Assembly: GCA_964426355.1 (NCBI GenBank)
Contig: CAYRRA010000117.1
Location: 1-13,872, forward strand
DNA from: JAJFTV01 sp964426355
Lineage (GTDB): Bacteria; Chloroflexota; Anaerolineae; Anaerolineales; Anaerolineaceae
DNA: 13,872 nucleotides
Direction: 5' to 3'
A program made the translations under genes and the position numbers. This document shows, piece by piece, positions 5,798 to 13,286 of the stretch. Position 1 is the stretch's first letter; each line of letters begins with the position of its first letter. The notes beneath the pieces were generated by a model. It was not told the DNA's origin, made no database searches, and saw only the letters and a list, made by a program, of their open reading frames with translations.

Positions 5798-7381
5798 ATG
5801 ATTTTGCTTACCAATGGTCGAATTTTTACCGGCTTCAAAAACCAACCGGTTGTCAGTGCATTGTTGATTCATGGAGACCGCATCCTGGCTGCCGGTATGG
5901 ATGACGAAATCAAAGCCATCGCTCCCGTGGGAACCACCTGCGAAGATTTGAATGGAAAAACCGTTTTCCCCGGTTTAACCGATACACACATGCATCTAAA
6001 GTATTTTTCCCAGGGACTGCAAAGCGTTTTCTGCGAAACCGATACGATACAAGAATGTATTAGAAACGTTGCAGAGAAAGCACAGTCGACGCCTAAAGGC
6101 AATTGGATTACCGGTTGGGGCTGGAACCAGAATGTATGGGCAGAAGGATTTGGAACCGCACAAATGCTCGACCACGCAGCTCCCGACCACCCCATACTGC
6201 TTTCAGCCAAATCAGGTCACGCAGCATGGGCAAACAGCCTTGCCATGAAAATCGCCGGCGTCACACGCGACACCGAAGACCCTCAGGGCGGTGTGATTCA
6301 ACGCGATGCGGAAGGAAACCCGACCGGAATTTTCTTTGAAACCGCCGACAGCCTCATCACAAAACATATCCCCGACCCCACCCTTGCTCAAATTCAGGAT
6401 GCTGTACTCAACGCTCAATCAGAGCTTTGGAAAATGGGGATCACGGGTTTGCATGATTTTGACACCATTGACCTCTTTGCAGCCTTGCAAGTGATGGATA
6501 AGGAAAAAACACTCAACCTGCGCATTACCAAAGGCATCCCGTTAGCAAAACTGAACCATGCGGTTGAAATTGGGCTTCGCTCAGGTTTTGGCAGCGACCA
6601 TCTGCGCATCGGTTCAGTGAAAGTCTTCATGGATGGGGCTCTGGGTCCACAAACAGCCGCGATGATCGAGCCTTTCGAAGACTCTGAAAGCCTCGGCATC
6701 CTTCTTTTACAAACGGATGAAGTCTTCGAAATCGGTAAAATAGCCAGCCAAAATGGGTTAAGCCTGGCAATTCATGCCATCGGTGACCTTGCCAACCGTA
6801 CCGTGTTAGACGGCTATCAAAAAGTCCGTCAATTCGAGCGTGAAAACAACCTGCCTGCCCTCCGGCACCGTATCGAACACGTCCAACTGCTGCATCCCAA
6901 AGATTATGGGCGACTGGCGGAACTGGGCATCATCGCGTCCATGCAACCGATTCATGCAACCTCAGACATGTTTATCTCGGATCGTTTCTGGGGTAAGCGC
7001 GCACAGGGCGCGTATGCCTTCCGCACCCTGCTCAATCACAAGACCATGCTCACCTTCGGTTCTGATTCTCCGGTGGAAACCCCAAATCCATTCGTGGGCA
7101 TTCACGCCGCAGTTACCCGTCGGCGCCCCGATGGTGAGCCCGGTGAAGATGGCTGGTACCCAAACCAAAAGCTTTCGTTGGAGGAAACGCTGCACGCTTA
7201 CACATACGCACCGGCTTATACAACCGGTATTGAACAGATCAGCGGAACACTGAACATCGGCTGTTATGCTGACCTGATTGTATTAGATCAAAATCCATTC
7301 GACCTGCCGCCGCAGGAACTGCACCAAGTACAACCATCACGAACAATGGTCGGAGGAACCTGGGTTTGGCGTAAAGATTGA
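5798..7381 (+). CDS. YtcJ-like metal-dependent amidohydrolase
   Basis: A 527-residue member of the amidohydrolase superfamily, amidohydrolase_3/YtcJ type. The N-terminal beta-sandwich gives way to the barrel at F-P-G-L-T-D-T-H64-M-H66, the first metal ligands. Further landmarks are G-H-A-A-W-A-N-S (140-147), V-K-V-F-M-D-G (274-280), H326-A-I-G-D, H357-R-I-E-H361 and G-S-D423-S-P-V-E-T. The C-terminal sandwich strand ends with G-C-Y-A-D-L-I-V-L-D (488-497). The family hydrolyses amide, formamide or related bonds; substrate unknown. No signal peptide, so cytosolic. The ATG has AAAGGA eight bases upstream (5784-5789), and that ribosome site lies inside the end of parB, implying co-expression. 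Why it sits between parB and a kinase is not clear; it may be a passenger gene. Confidence 0.92.
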   Translation: MILLTNGRIFTGFKNQPVVSALLIHGDRILAAGMDDEIKAIAPVGTTCEDLNGKTVFPGLTDTHMHLKYFSQGLQSVFCETDTIQECIRNVAEKAQSTPKGNWITGWGWNQNVWAEGFGTAQMLDHAAPDHPILLSAKSGHAAWANSLAMKIAGVTRDTEDPQGGVIQRDAEGNPTGIFFETADSLITKHIPDPTLAQIQDAVLNAQSELWKMGITGLHDFDTIDLFAALQVMDKEKTLNLRITKGIPLAKLNHAVEIGLRSGFGSDHLRIGSVKVFMDGALGPQTAAMIEPFEDSESLGILLLQTDEVFEIGKIASQNGLSLAIHAIGDLANRTVLDGYQKVRQFERENNLPALRHRIEHVQLLHPKDYGRLAELGIIASMQPIHATSDMFISDRFWGKRAQGAYAFRTLLNHKTMLTFGSDSPVETPNPFVGIHAAVTRRRPDGEPGEDGWYPNQKLSLEETLHAYTYAPAYTTGIEQISGTLNIGCYADLIVLDQNPFDLPPQELHQVQPSRTMVGGTWVWRKD

Positions 7382-7394
7382 TGAGGCAAATTCT

Positions 7395-8441
7395 GTGGAC
7401 GAGGTGATCCCTCCATTAACGCCCGAGGTCCTGGTGCCCAGGATTGGCGAATATCTGGTCGAAAAAGGACTGATATCTGCCAATGATCTACGTAGTGCAC
7501 TCGCCTATCAGCAGACAATCAAAAACCGCACCCCATATCCCCCGCTGCTAGGGCATATTTTGGTACAGTTGGGCAAAATTACGCGTGCTCAACTCGACCA
7601 GGCTGTAACCGAGCAAATCCTCCAGTTGCGCCAGGCGCTTCAATCTGCCAACGAAAACCTGGAACAGCGCGTAAAAAACCGCACTGCACAACTGGAAGAA
7701 GCATTGAGAAAGCTTGCAGAGGCGAACAAAGAAAAAAATGCGTTTGTTGCCAATATCTCTCATGAACTAAGGACGCCGCTGACACATATTAAGGGGTATC
7801 TCAACTTACTACAAACTCATGACCTGGGACCATTGGGAAAAGAGCAAGATGATGCGCTCCAGGTCATGAGTCGCGCAACTGAACGGCTTGAACAGCTCAT
7901 TGAAGATTTGATCCTCTTCTCAGCAAGCCAGCGGGAACTGCCATTACTAGAAATTTCTGAATTTTCATTGGTCGATCTGGCACTTAAATTAATGGATCGC
8001 AAAAAAAATAAAGCTGAGCAGCAAAATCTCACCGTCCAATTCCAAAATCCGGGTAATATCCCTTTTGTACAGGCGGATGAACAAAAAATTGGCTGGGTAA
8101 TTGCACAGCTTTTGGATAATGCCATCAAATTTACTCCACCGGGCGGTTTAGTCAGGCTGGAATTGGAAAATATCGGGCAAGTAGTAATGGTCTCTGTAAT
8201 CGATAACGGTATCGGTATCGCAGAAGATCGCCTCGAAGAAATTTTCGAACCTTTCCACCAGCTCGATGGCTCCTCTACTCGAAAATTTGGGGGAACAGGG
8301 TTGGGTCTTGCCCTCGCAAAAAAAATTATCGAAGCACATGGGTCTTTACTGAATGTTTATTCAAAACCTGCAGAGGGCAGTCACTTCGAGTTTATCCTCA
8401 ACGCAGTCAGTGGCAGGGACAAAGAAGGAGTTACCAGTTAG
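7395..8441 (+). CDS. soluble histidine kinase with MshEN-like N-terminal domain
   Basis: A 348-residue hybrid. Residues 16-39 and 51-74 are two copies of the 24-residue motif of the MshEN/GspE N-terminal domain. Copy one has R16, G18, L21, V22, G25, L26, I27, L32, L36 and Q39; copy two has G53, L56, V57, G60, I62, L67, V71 and Q74. In MshE-type ATPases this tandem binds cyclic di-GMP. A coiled coil (about 75-118) leads to HisKA, with H123 in I-S-H-E-L-R-T-P. The ATPase domain follows: N242 (L-D-N-A-I-K-F-T), D270-N-G-I-G-I, F-E-P-F at 284-287 and G-G-T-G-L-G-L-A at 299-306. No membrane segment or PAS domain. GTG start with TGAGG (7382-7386) eight bases before. Kinase call is firm; ligand is inferred. 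Confidence 0.92.
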   Translation: MDEVIPPLTPEVLVPRIGEYLVEKGLISANDLRSALAYQQTIKNRTPYPPLLGHILVQLGKITRAQLDQAVTEQILQLRQALQSANENLEQRVKNRTAQLEEALRKLAEANKEKNAFVANISHELRTPLTHIKGYLNLLQTHDLGPLGKEQDDALQVMSRATERLEQLIEDLILFSASQRELPLLEISEFSLVDLALKLMDRKKNKAEQQNLTVQFQNPGNIPFVQADEQKIGWVIAQLLDNAIKFTPPGGLVRLELENIGQVVMVSVIDNGIGIAEDRLEEIFEPFHQLDGSSTRKFGGTGLGLALAKKIIEAHGSLLNVYSKPAEGSHFEFILNAVSGRDKEGVTS

Positions 8442-8460
8442 TGGCAGGAGAAAAGCCGAA

Positions 8461-9675
8461 ATGGTCAAATCGCTTGAGTTGCTCGAACTAAAACACCTGT
8501 ACCAAATCAGCCATATCATTCTCAACTCCAAAGATTGGAAACTGGCTTTGGATCAGGTCTCCGCCATTATTCGATCCATCCTCATCTTCGATAACCTGGT
8601 GGTTTATCTGATTAAACAAAAAGATGTTGTCGATGTCATGTATGCCAAAGCCATGGGTCGTGGCAAGTCCGCCGAGGCAGAAATTGCCTGGGGAGAAGAC
8701 CTGGCAAATGAAATTATTCATGAGAAAAAAACAACCCTCAAAGAACCTCCACAAGACACGCGGAAAGAAAGGCTCGAAAAACCACACATCCTCGGTATCC
8801 CCTTGATGGTGGGTGATGTCAGCCTGGGCGCGCTTTTATTCATACGCTTTGGCGGACCAGCTTTTCAAAGCGAACACATCCAACTGGCTGAATTCATCGC
8901 ACAGCAAATCACATTGCTGATTGATCGTCAGAAATTAATGAAAATCGAAAGACAACTGGAAGATCAGGATAAACAAATCCAACTGCAAAAAGATTTCATC
9001 TCAACCATCTCTCATGAATTGCGCAGCCCTCTTGGCTTTATCAAAGGCTACACAACAACCCTGCTCAGAGATGATGCATCCTGGGATCATGAAACCCAAT
9101 CTGAATTTCTGCAAATCATCGACCAGGAAACCGATCACTTGCAACAGTTAATCGATAACCTGCTTGATTCATCAAGGCTTCAGTCTGGTTTACTGAAAAT
9201 GAAATATCAACAACTGCGCGTGGACAATCTGGTCAAAGATGTGTTGGCGCGCGAAACCATGCATCATCCCGGTCTTGATACTGAACTTGCCATTTCCCAA
9301 ATCCTGTTCCCAATCAAAGCTGATCCCTATCGGCTGTCTCAAGTGATTGAAAATTTGATTTCTAATGCGGTCAAATACGCACCGGGCTCCAAAATCTGGG
9401 TTAAAATAACTCAAGATGAAGAATTTACGCAAATCAACGTAATTGACAACGGTCCTGGGATACCGGAAAAATATCTGACACATATATTTGAACGTTTCTT
9501 CCGAGACCCCGAACAATCGCCCAATGTTCATGGCACCGGTTTAGGATTGTTTATTTGCCAGCAGATTATTGATGCACACCAGGGCAAAATTTGGGCAGAA
9601 TCTAAACTGGGGCATGGAACCATCATCAAAGTAATCCTGCCCAACCAACCACAATCTTTTGAGGAAACAGTTTGA
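8461..9675 (+). CDS. soluble GAF-domain sensor histidine kinase
   Basis: A 404-residue cytosolic kinase. A GAF-like domain spans about residues 15-155 (strand-rich core, with L-G-I-P-L-M-V-G-D-V-S-L-G-A-L-L-F near 111-127). A coiled-coil linker at 156-178 leads to HisKA with H185 in I-S-H-E-L-R-S-P. The ATPase domain shows E297-N298-L-I-S-N302-A-V-K-Y, D329-N-G-P-G-I, F343-E-R-F-F and G358-T-G-L-G-L-F. It resembles ResE/KdpD-type C-terminal kinase cores. No membrane helix, so the signal is internal or relayed. The frame is open upstream into the previous gene, but the ATG at 8461 is chosen because AGGAG (8446-8450) precedes it by ten bases. It lies 19 bases after the first kinase, and the response regulator follows directly, so they are likely co-expressed. 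Confidence 0.92.
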   Translation: MVKSLELLELKHLYQISHIILNSKDWKLALDQVSAIIRSILIFDNLVVYLIKQKDVVDVMYAKAMGRGKSAEAEIAWGEDLANEIIHEKKTTLKEPPQDTRKERLEKPHILGIPLMVGDVSLGALLFIRFGGPAFQSEHIQLAEFIAQQITLLIDRQKLMKIERQLEDQDKQIQLQKDFISTISHELRSPLGFIKGYTTTLLRDDASWDHETQSEFLQIIDQETDHLQQLIDNLLDSSRLQSGLLKMKYQQLRVDNLVKDVLARETMHHPGLDTELAISQILFPIKADPYRLSQVIENLISNAVKYAPGSKIWVKITQDEEFTQINVIDNGPGIPEKYLTHIFERFFRDPEQSPNVHGTGLGLFICQQIIDAHQGKIWAESKLGHGTIIKVILPNQPQSFEETV

Positions 9676-9686
9676 GGAGAAAAATT

Positions 9687-10391
9687 ATGACTTTAATACT
9701 CGTGGTAGATGATGAACATTTATACCGACACCTCCTCACAGTGAACCTGGAAAAAGAAGGGTATAACGTCATTACAGCGAATGACGGCGAAGAAGCACTC
9801 GACGCGATATCCACGCGCCACCCGGATATGGTCATCATGGATATCATGATGCCGCGGCTCGATGGACTGACAGCCTGTGAACGCATCCGGCAATTTTCCA
9901 ATATCCCCATCATCATCTTAACAGCAAAAGGCGATGAGCACGACCGCGTCACTGGTCTTAACGTCGGGGCAGATGACTACGTGGTAAAACCATTCTCCGC
10001 CACCGAACTCATCGCACGCGTGCGCGCCGTCCTTCGCCGTGCTGAAACTACCGAGCCAGTCGGTCAAAACCGTTATTTCATACATGGAAATCTCAAAATC
10101 GATTTTGCCCGGGCAGAGGTATGGAAAGAGAACAAACCGGTTTATCTCTCTGCAACAGAATATCGTCTTTTGATCCAGTTTGCACAAAACGTCGGTCAGG
10201 TCCTTTCAGCCGAAGAACTTCTCATTTCCATCTGGGGACCCCAATACCGCCAGGATAAAGAAATCCTGTGGGTCAGTATTGCCAGGTTAAGGCAGAAACT
10301 GGAAGACAATCCTCACAAACCGATGCACATTGTAACTCGCGCCGGTCTGGGATACCTGATGCCCCCAATAGAAAAAGAAAGCTTATCCTGA
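9687..10391 (+). CDS. OmpR/PhoB-type response regulator
   Basis: A 234-residue two-domain regulator. The receiver domain (about 1-118) has D8-D9 for metal, phospho-acceptor D52 (I-M-D-I-M-M-P), T79 and K101 (V-K-P-F), all in place. A winged-helix DNA-binding domain fills about 128-226, with the recognition-helix region V-S-I-A-R-L-R-Q-K-L at 196-205 and the wing ending in A-G-L-G-Y-L-M. The usual G-Y-R-F ending is changed to G-Y-L-M. The likely partners are the two soluble kinases just upstream; as the only regulator in the window it may collect signals from both. An in-frame TTG at 9672 overlaps the previous stop, but the ATG at 9687 has AGGAG (9675-9679) seven bases before it. Target promoters are unknown. 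Confidence 0.93.
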   Translation: MTLILVVDDEHLYRHLLTVNLEKEGYNVITANDGEEALDAISTRHPDMVIMDIMMPRLDGLTACERIRQFSNIPIIILTAKGDEHDRVTGLNVGADDYVVKPFSATELIARVRAVLRRAETTEPVGQNRYFIHGNLKIDFARAEVWKENKPVYLSATEYRLLIQFAQNVGQVLSAEELLISIWGPQYRQDKEILWVSIARLRQKLEDNPHKPMHIVTRAGLGYLMPPIEKESLS

Positions 10392-10403
10392 GAAGGGATG
10401 GTC

Positions 10404-10706
10404 ATGTATAGTCAATTCGAAGAAAAAGGGAAAATTTTTACGAATGTCGTCACCAAAAAACCAGCTTTGGTGCGCATCCAAACCACAATCCACATGATCC
10501 AGGGTAAGGTTCATGTTCGCCCGGATGAGCGTTTAAAAGACGAACTTAACCAGAACGAGATGTTCATCGCCGTCACAGACGCTTCTATTTTCGATTGCCA
10601 GGGAAACCTTCTCTACAAAACAGGCTTCCTGGCAGTTAACCGCGAACAAATCATCTGGCTGTTCCAGGAAGAGGATACTTCTGAACCTATCACGGAGGAA
10701 GAATGA
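10404..10706 (+). CDS. small uncharacterised protein translationally coupled to cpaF
   Basis: A 100-residue soluble protein with no signal peptide or membrane segment. Alternating hydrophobic residues (V-R-I-Q-T-T-I-H-M-I and G-K-V-H-V-R) and the later F-I-A-V-T-D-A-S-I-F suggest a small beta-rich fold. I have an uncertain memory of similar Chloroflexota proteins being grouped as a DUF (perhaps DUF6812); the function is unknown. The ATG at 10404 is preferred over the ATG at 10398, because AAGGG (10393-10397) leaves a normal six-base gap only for the former. Its TGA overlaps the cpaF start in an ATGA arrangement, and the cpaF ribosome site GGAGG (10694-10698) lies in its own tail. That points to matched synthesis and perhaps a physical partner or regulator of the ATPase (inference). 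Confidence 0.85.
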   Translation: MYSQFEEKGKIFTNVVTKKPALVRIQTTIHMIQGKVHVRPDERLKDELNQNEMFIAVTDASIFDCQGNLLYKTGFLAVNREQIIWLFQEEDTSEPITEEE

Positions 10707-12010
10707 ACCAGCCTGGAGATTCCTCCTTCCAGATCGACCTGGCAAAATTGAAGGTACATCTGATCAATAACATCACACGCACGATGGAAGCCAATCCACC
10801 TCCACCGCGTGAGCACCGCCAGACCATTATCCGTTATCTCGAGCAGGCGTATCAGAGCACAAAGCTCAAATTATCCGGAACCATTAAAGACCAGCTTTTT
10901 CATGAAATTCTGGATGAAATGCTCGGCTTTGGTCCATTACAACCGCTGCTGGATGACCCAGAGATTACAGAAATCATGGTCAACGGCAGAAACAAAACTT
11001 ATGTGGAAAAAAAGGGGAAAATCACCCGCACAAACGTCTCTTTTGAAGACGACAGCCACATTTTGCGAATCATCGACCGCATCATCTTACCCTTGGGTCG
11101 CCGCATTGACACAGACAACCCCACTGTGGATGCACGTTTACCGGATGGTTCGCGCGTCAATGCAGCTATCCCCCCAGTCGCCATCGACGGTCCATGCATC
11201 ACAATTCGCAAATTCCAAAAAGACAAGCTGTCATTCGAGCAGCTTATCGAATTAGGTTCGATCACGCGCAATATGGTCGAATTACTGCGTGCCTGCGTGG
11301 TAGGCAGGTTGAATATCTTGATTTCAGGTGGTACCGGTTCAGGAAAAACCACATTATTGAATGTGCTTTCCAGTTTTATCCCGGCAGAAGAACGCATCCT
11401 GACCATTGAAGACGCAGCCGAACTTCAATTGCAACAGGATCATGTCTTGCGACTGGAAACCAAACCACCCAATGTCGATGGTCGCTTTGCCGTTACAACC
11501 CGTGACCTGGTAAGGAACTCACTCAGGATGCGCCCTGACCGGATCGTGGTGGGTGAATGTCGTGGCGGGGAAGCTTTAGACATGTTGCAAGCAATGAATA
11601 CCGGTCACGATGGGTCGTTGACTACAGTCCATGCCAATACGCCACGCGATGCAGTCTCACGTCTCGAAACGCTCTGCATGATGGCGGGTATGGATTTACC
11701 TGTGCGTGTAATCCGCAGTCAAATTGCAGCAGCAATCGATGTCATTATCCAGACCTCTCGGTTAAACGATGGGGCACGCAAAGTCACTGCGATTAACGAA
11801 ATCTCCGGCATGGAAGGCGAAACCGTCACAATGTCGGAAATCTTCAAATTTCAACAAAGCGGTGTCGACCGGGATGGAAAAGTACTTGGAGAATTAAAAG
11901 CAACCGGGATCCGCCCATTCTTCAGCGCCAAGCTCCAGGCAGCCGGGTTTAAATTGGGTCCTGAGGTTTTTGGAGCAAATATGACAGACTTAATGAGCCG
12001 CAGAAGATAA
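10703..12010 (+). CDS. cpaF: CpaF/TadA/VirB11-type secretion ATPase
   Basis: A 435-residue hexameric secretion-ATPase homologue that would power assembly of a Flp/Tad-type pilus or a related type II/IV-like machine at the inner membrane. After a helical N-terminus, the N-domain runs about 60-180 with G-F-G-P-L-Q-P-L-L at 75-83 and I-M-V-N-G at 91-95. The C-domain has Walker A G209-G-T-G-S-G-K-T-T217, the Asp box around E236-D237, Walker B I-V-V-G-E at 281-285 and the His box T-G-H-D-G-S-L-T-T-V-H-A-N at 300-312. All catalytic motifs look intact. Length fits the family. Only CpaF is found: no TadB, TadC, pilin, secretin or prepilin peptidase lies in the window, and downstream are an XRE-type protein and a TPR protein. 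Coupled to the 100-residue gene by a 4-bp overlap. Confidence 0.94.
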   Translation: MNQPGDSSFQIDLAKLKVHLINNITRTMEANPPPPREHRQTIIRYLEQAYQSTKLKLSGTIKDQLFHEILDEMLGFGPLQPLLDDPEITEIMVNGRNKTYVEKKGKITRTNVSFEDDSHILRIIDRIILPLGRRIDTDNPTVDARLPDGSRVNAAIPPVAIDGPCITIRKFQKDKLSFEQLIELGSITRNMVELLRACVVGRLNILISGGTGSGKTTLLNVLSSFIPAEERILTIEDAAELQLQQDHVLRLETKPPNVDGRFAVTTRDLVRNSLRMRPDRIVVGECRGGEALDMLQAMNTGHDGSLTTVHANTPRDAVSRLETLCMMAGMDLPVRVIRSQIAAAIDVIIQTSRLNDGARKVTAINEISGMEGETVTMSEIFKFQQSGVDRDGKVLGELKATGIRPFFSAKLQAAGFKLGPEVFGANMTDLMSRRR

Positions 12011-12029
12011 TCTTTCACGAGGAAAGCGC

Positions 12030-12707
12030 ATGGAAAAACAGCAATTGATGATGCAAATACGAAAGAAAAAATTGGGAGTGCTGATTGCAGATGCCCGTAT
12101 TGCATCACATCGAAACAACAATGACTGTGCCAGGGCAATGGGTGTTTCCATAGATGAATACAATGATTTTGAACAAGGTATTGCCGCACCCTCTATGCCT
12201 CAAATTGAGTCGTTGGCTTGTTATCTGAATTTACCCATGCAGCACTTTTGGGGAAAGGAATCGAAAAGCGCAGAAGGTGAATGGGAGCTGGATACCGTTC
12301 TTCAAAGGCTCGCAGTGCGCAGCCAATTCATGGGCATTCGTTTACGGCAAGCGCGTGAAGAAGCCGGTTTATCCTTGCAGAAAGCCCAAGAACAAACCTC
12401 TATTCATGCTGAAGATATTCAGAAATATGAAAATGGTGAGGTCATACTTCCCCTTCCCGAACTGGAAGCCATGTGTAAAGCATACAACATCGACATCAGC
12501 GAATTCTACGATGCGCGCGGCATAATTGGCAAATGGCATCTTCAGCAAGAAGCTGCTGTATTTTTTTCTGAATTACCTGAGGAACTTCGCCACTTCATAA
12601 GCAAACAGGTTCATTTCCCCTATATCGAAATCGCCATGCGCCTGAGCGAGATGCCCGCAGATAAGCTGCGTATCATTGCAGAAAGCCTGCTGGAAATTAC
12701 CTATTAA
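12030..12707 (+). CDS. double XRE-type helix-turn-helix protein
   Basis: A 225-residue protein with two regions resembling the Cro/C1/XRE helix-turn-helix. Region one, about residues 15-74, includes I-A-D-A-R, C-A-R-A-M-G-V-S and the closing L-A-C-Y-L-N-L-P. Region two, about 100-160, includes M-G-I-R-L-R-Q-A-R-E-E-A-G-L-S-L and Y-E-N-G. Region two is close to family consensus; region one is more divergent, with N-N-N-D-C where a helix-two opening is expected. The C-terminal 60 residues are helical, with no recognised domain. It probably binds DNA as a regulator, perhaps of this operon; region one may have changed to dimer or partner contact (inference). GAGGA (12019-12023) lies six bases before the ATG. 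It starts 19 bases after cpaF. Confidence 0.82.
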   Translation: MEKQQLMMQIRKKKLGVLIADARIASHRNNNDCARAMGVSIDEYNDFEQGIAAPSMPQIESLACYLNLPMQHFWGKESKSAEGEWELDTVLQRLAVRSQFMGIRLRQAREEAGLSLQKAQEQTSIHAEDIQKYENGEVILPLPELEAMCKAYNIDISEFYDARGIIGKWHLQQEAAVFFSELPEELRHFISKQVHFPYIEIAMRLSEMPADKLRIIAESLLEITY

Positions 12708-12718
12708 AGGTTAAAAAA

Positions 12719-13246
12719 TTGAGCACTGAGGAACTGGATAAACAGGCAAAACAAGCCTATGAAAAAAAGGAGTATGGAAAAGCTGCTGAACTTTTCCTTT
12801 CCGCTGCCCATTCCTGCCACTTAAAGGGCGATACATTACAGGCAGCAGAAATGCTTAACAATAGCAGCGTGTCATGGCTTCAGGCTGATGAAGCGCAAAA
12901 AGCACTGGAAGCCACCGAGGGAACCGATGCTATTTTTTCAGACGCCGGAGACCTGCGCCGCCAGGCAATGGCTTTGGGCAACCAGGCTGCAGCATTGGAT
13001 GCCCTGGGCAGGCTAAACGAAGCCGTCCAGAAATACCAATCCGCTTCAGAAATTCTGAAAGACATCGATAATAAAGAACTGCGTACCTATGTTCTCCAAA
13101 ACCTTGCTGCACTTCAACTCCGCACCGGTGACCAGTTTCAATCGCTTGCCACCATGCAGGCTGCCCTTGAACACAAGAAAAAACTCAGTATAAAAGAGCG
13201 TTTTTTAAAAAAGCTGCTGCGTATCCCTTTCAAGCTAATGAAATAG
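12719..13246 (+). CDS. small TPR-repeat protein
   Basis: A 175-residue all-helical protein with tetratricopeptide-like repeats. Recognisable units begin near residue 6 (A-Y-E-K-K-E-Y-G-K-A-A-E-L-F), 39 (T-L-Q-A-A-E-M-L), 86 (L-G-N-Q-A-A-A-L-D-A-L-G-R-L-N-E-A) and 126 (L-Q-N-L-A-A-L-Q-L-R-T-G-D). TPR arrays are scaffolds for protein-protein contact and have no catalytic role; in pilus and secretion loci they often serve as pilotins or assembly factors, but those are exported and this one has no signal peptide. The C-terminal tail (158-175) is strongly basic and amphipathic, so it could touch membrane or nucleic acid. The start is TTG with AAAGG (12706-12710) eight bases before. It follows the XRE gene by 11 bases. 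Partner unknown. Confidence 0.8.
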   Translation: MSTEELDKQAKQAYEKKEYGKAAELFLSAAHSCHLKGDTLQAAEMLNNSSVSWLQADEAQKALEATEGTDAIFSDAGDLRRQAMALGNQAAALDALGRLNEAVQKYQSASEILKDIDNKELRTYVLQNLAALQLRTGDQFQSLATMQAALEHKKKLSIKERFLKKLLRIPFKLMK

Positions 13247-13286
13247 TGGTCCCATCTCAATCAGACTCTGTGGAAAATCCTGAAAA

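Noticed and set aside
8353..8460. Longer N-terminus for the second histidine kinase starting inside the first kinase gene
   Set aside because: It would overlap the first kinase by 89 bases and has no ribosome site, while AGGAG precedes the ATG at 8461.
9672..9686. TTG start for the response regulator
   Set aside because: The TTG overlaps the previous stop and would place the ribosome site inside the coding sequence; the ATG at 9687 has AGGAG at normal spacing and gives the usual receiver start.
11288..11310. Short hairpin TGCCT/AGGCA inside cpaF
   Set aside because: Only five pairs, inside a conserved coding region and without a T-run; such chance repeats are common.
12012..12026. parS-like imperfect palindrome CTTTCACGAGGAAAG
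   Set aside because: Aligned with the parS consensus it matches only about 11 of 16 positions and lacks the central CACGTG; GAGGA within it is better explained as the ribosome site of the XRE gene.
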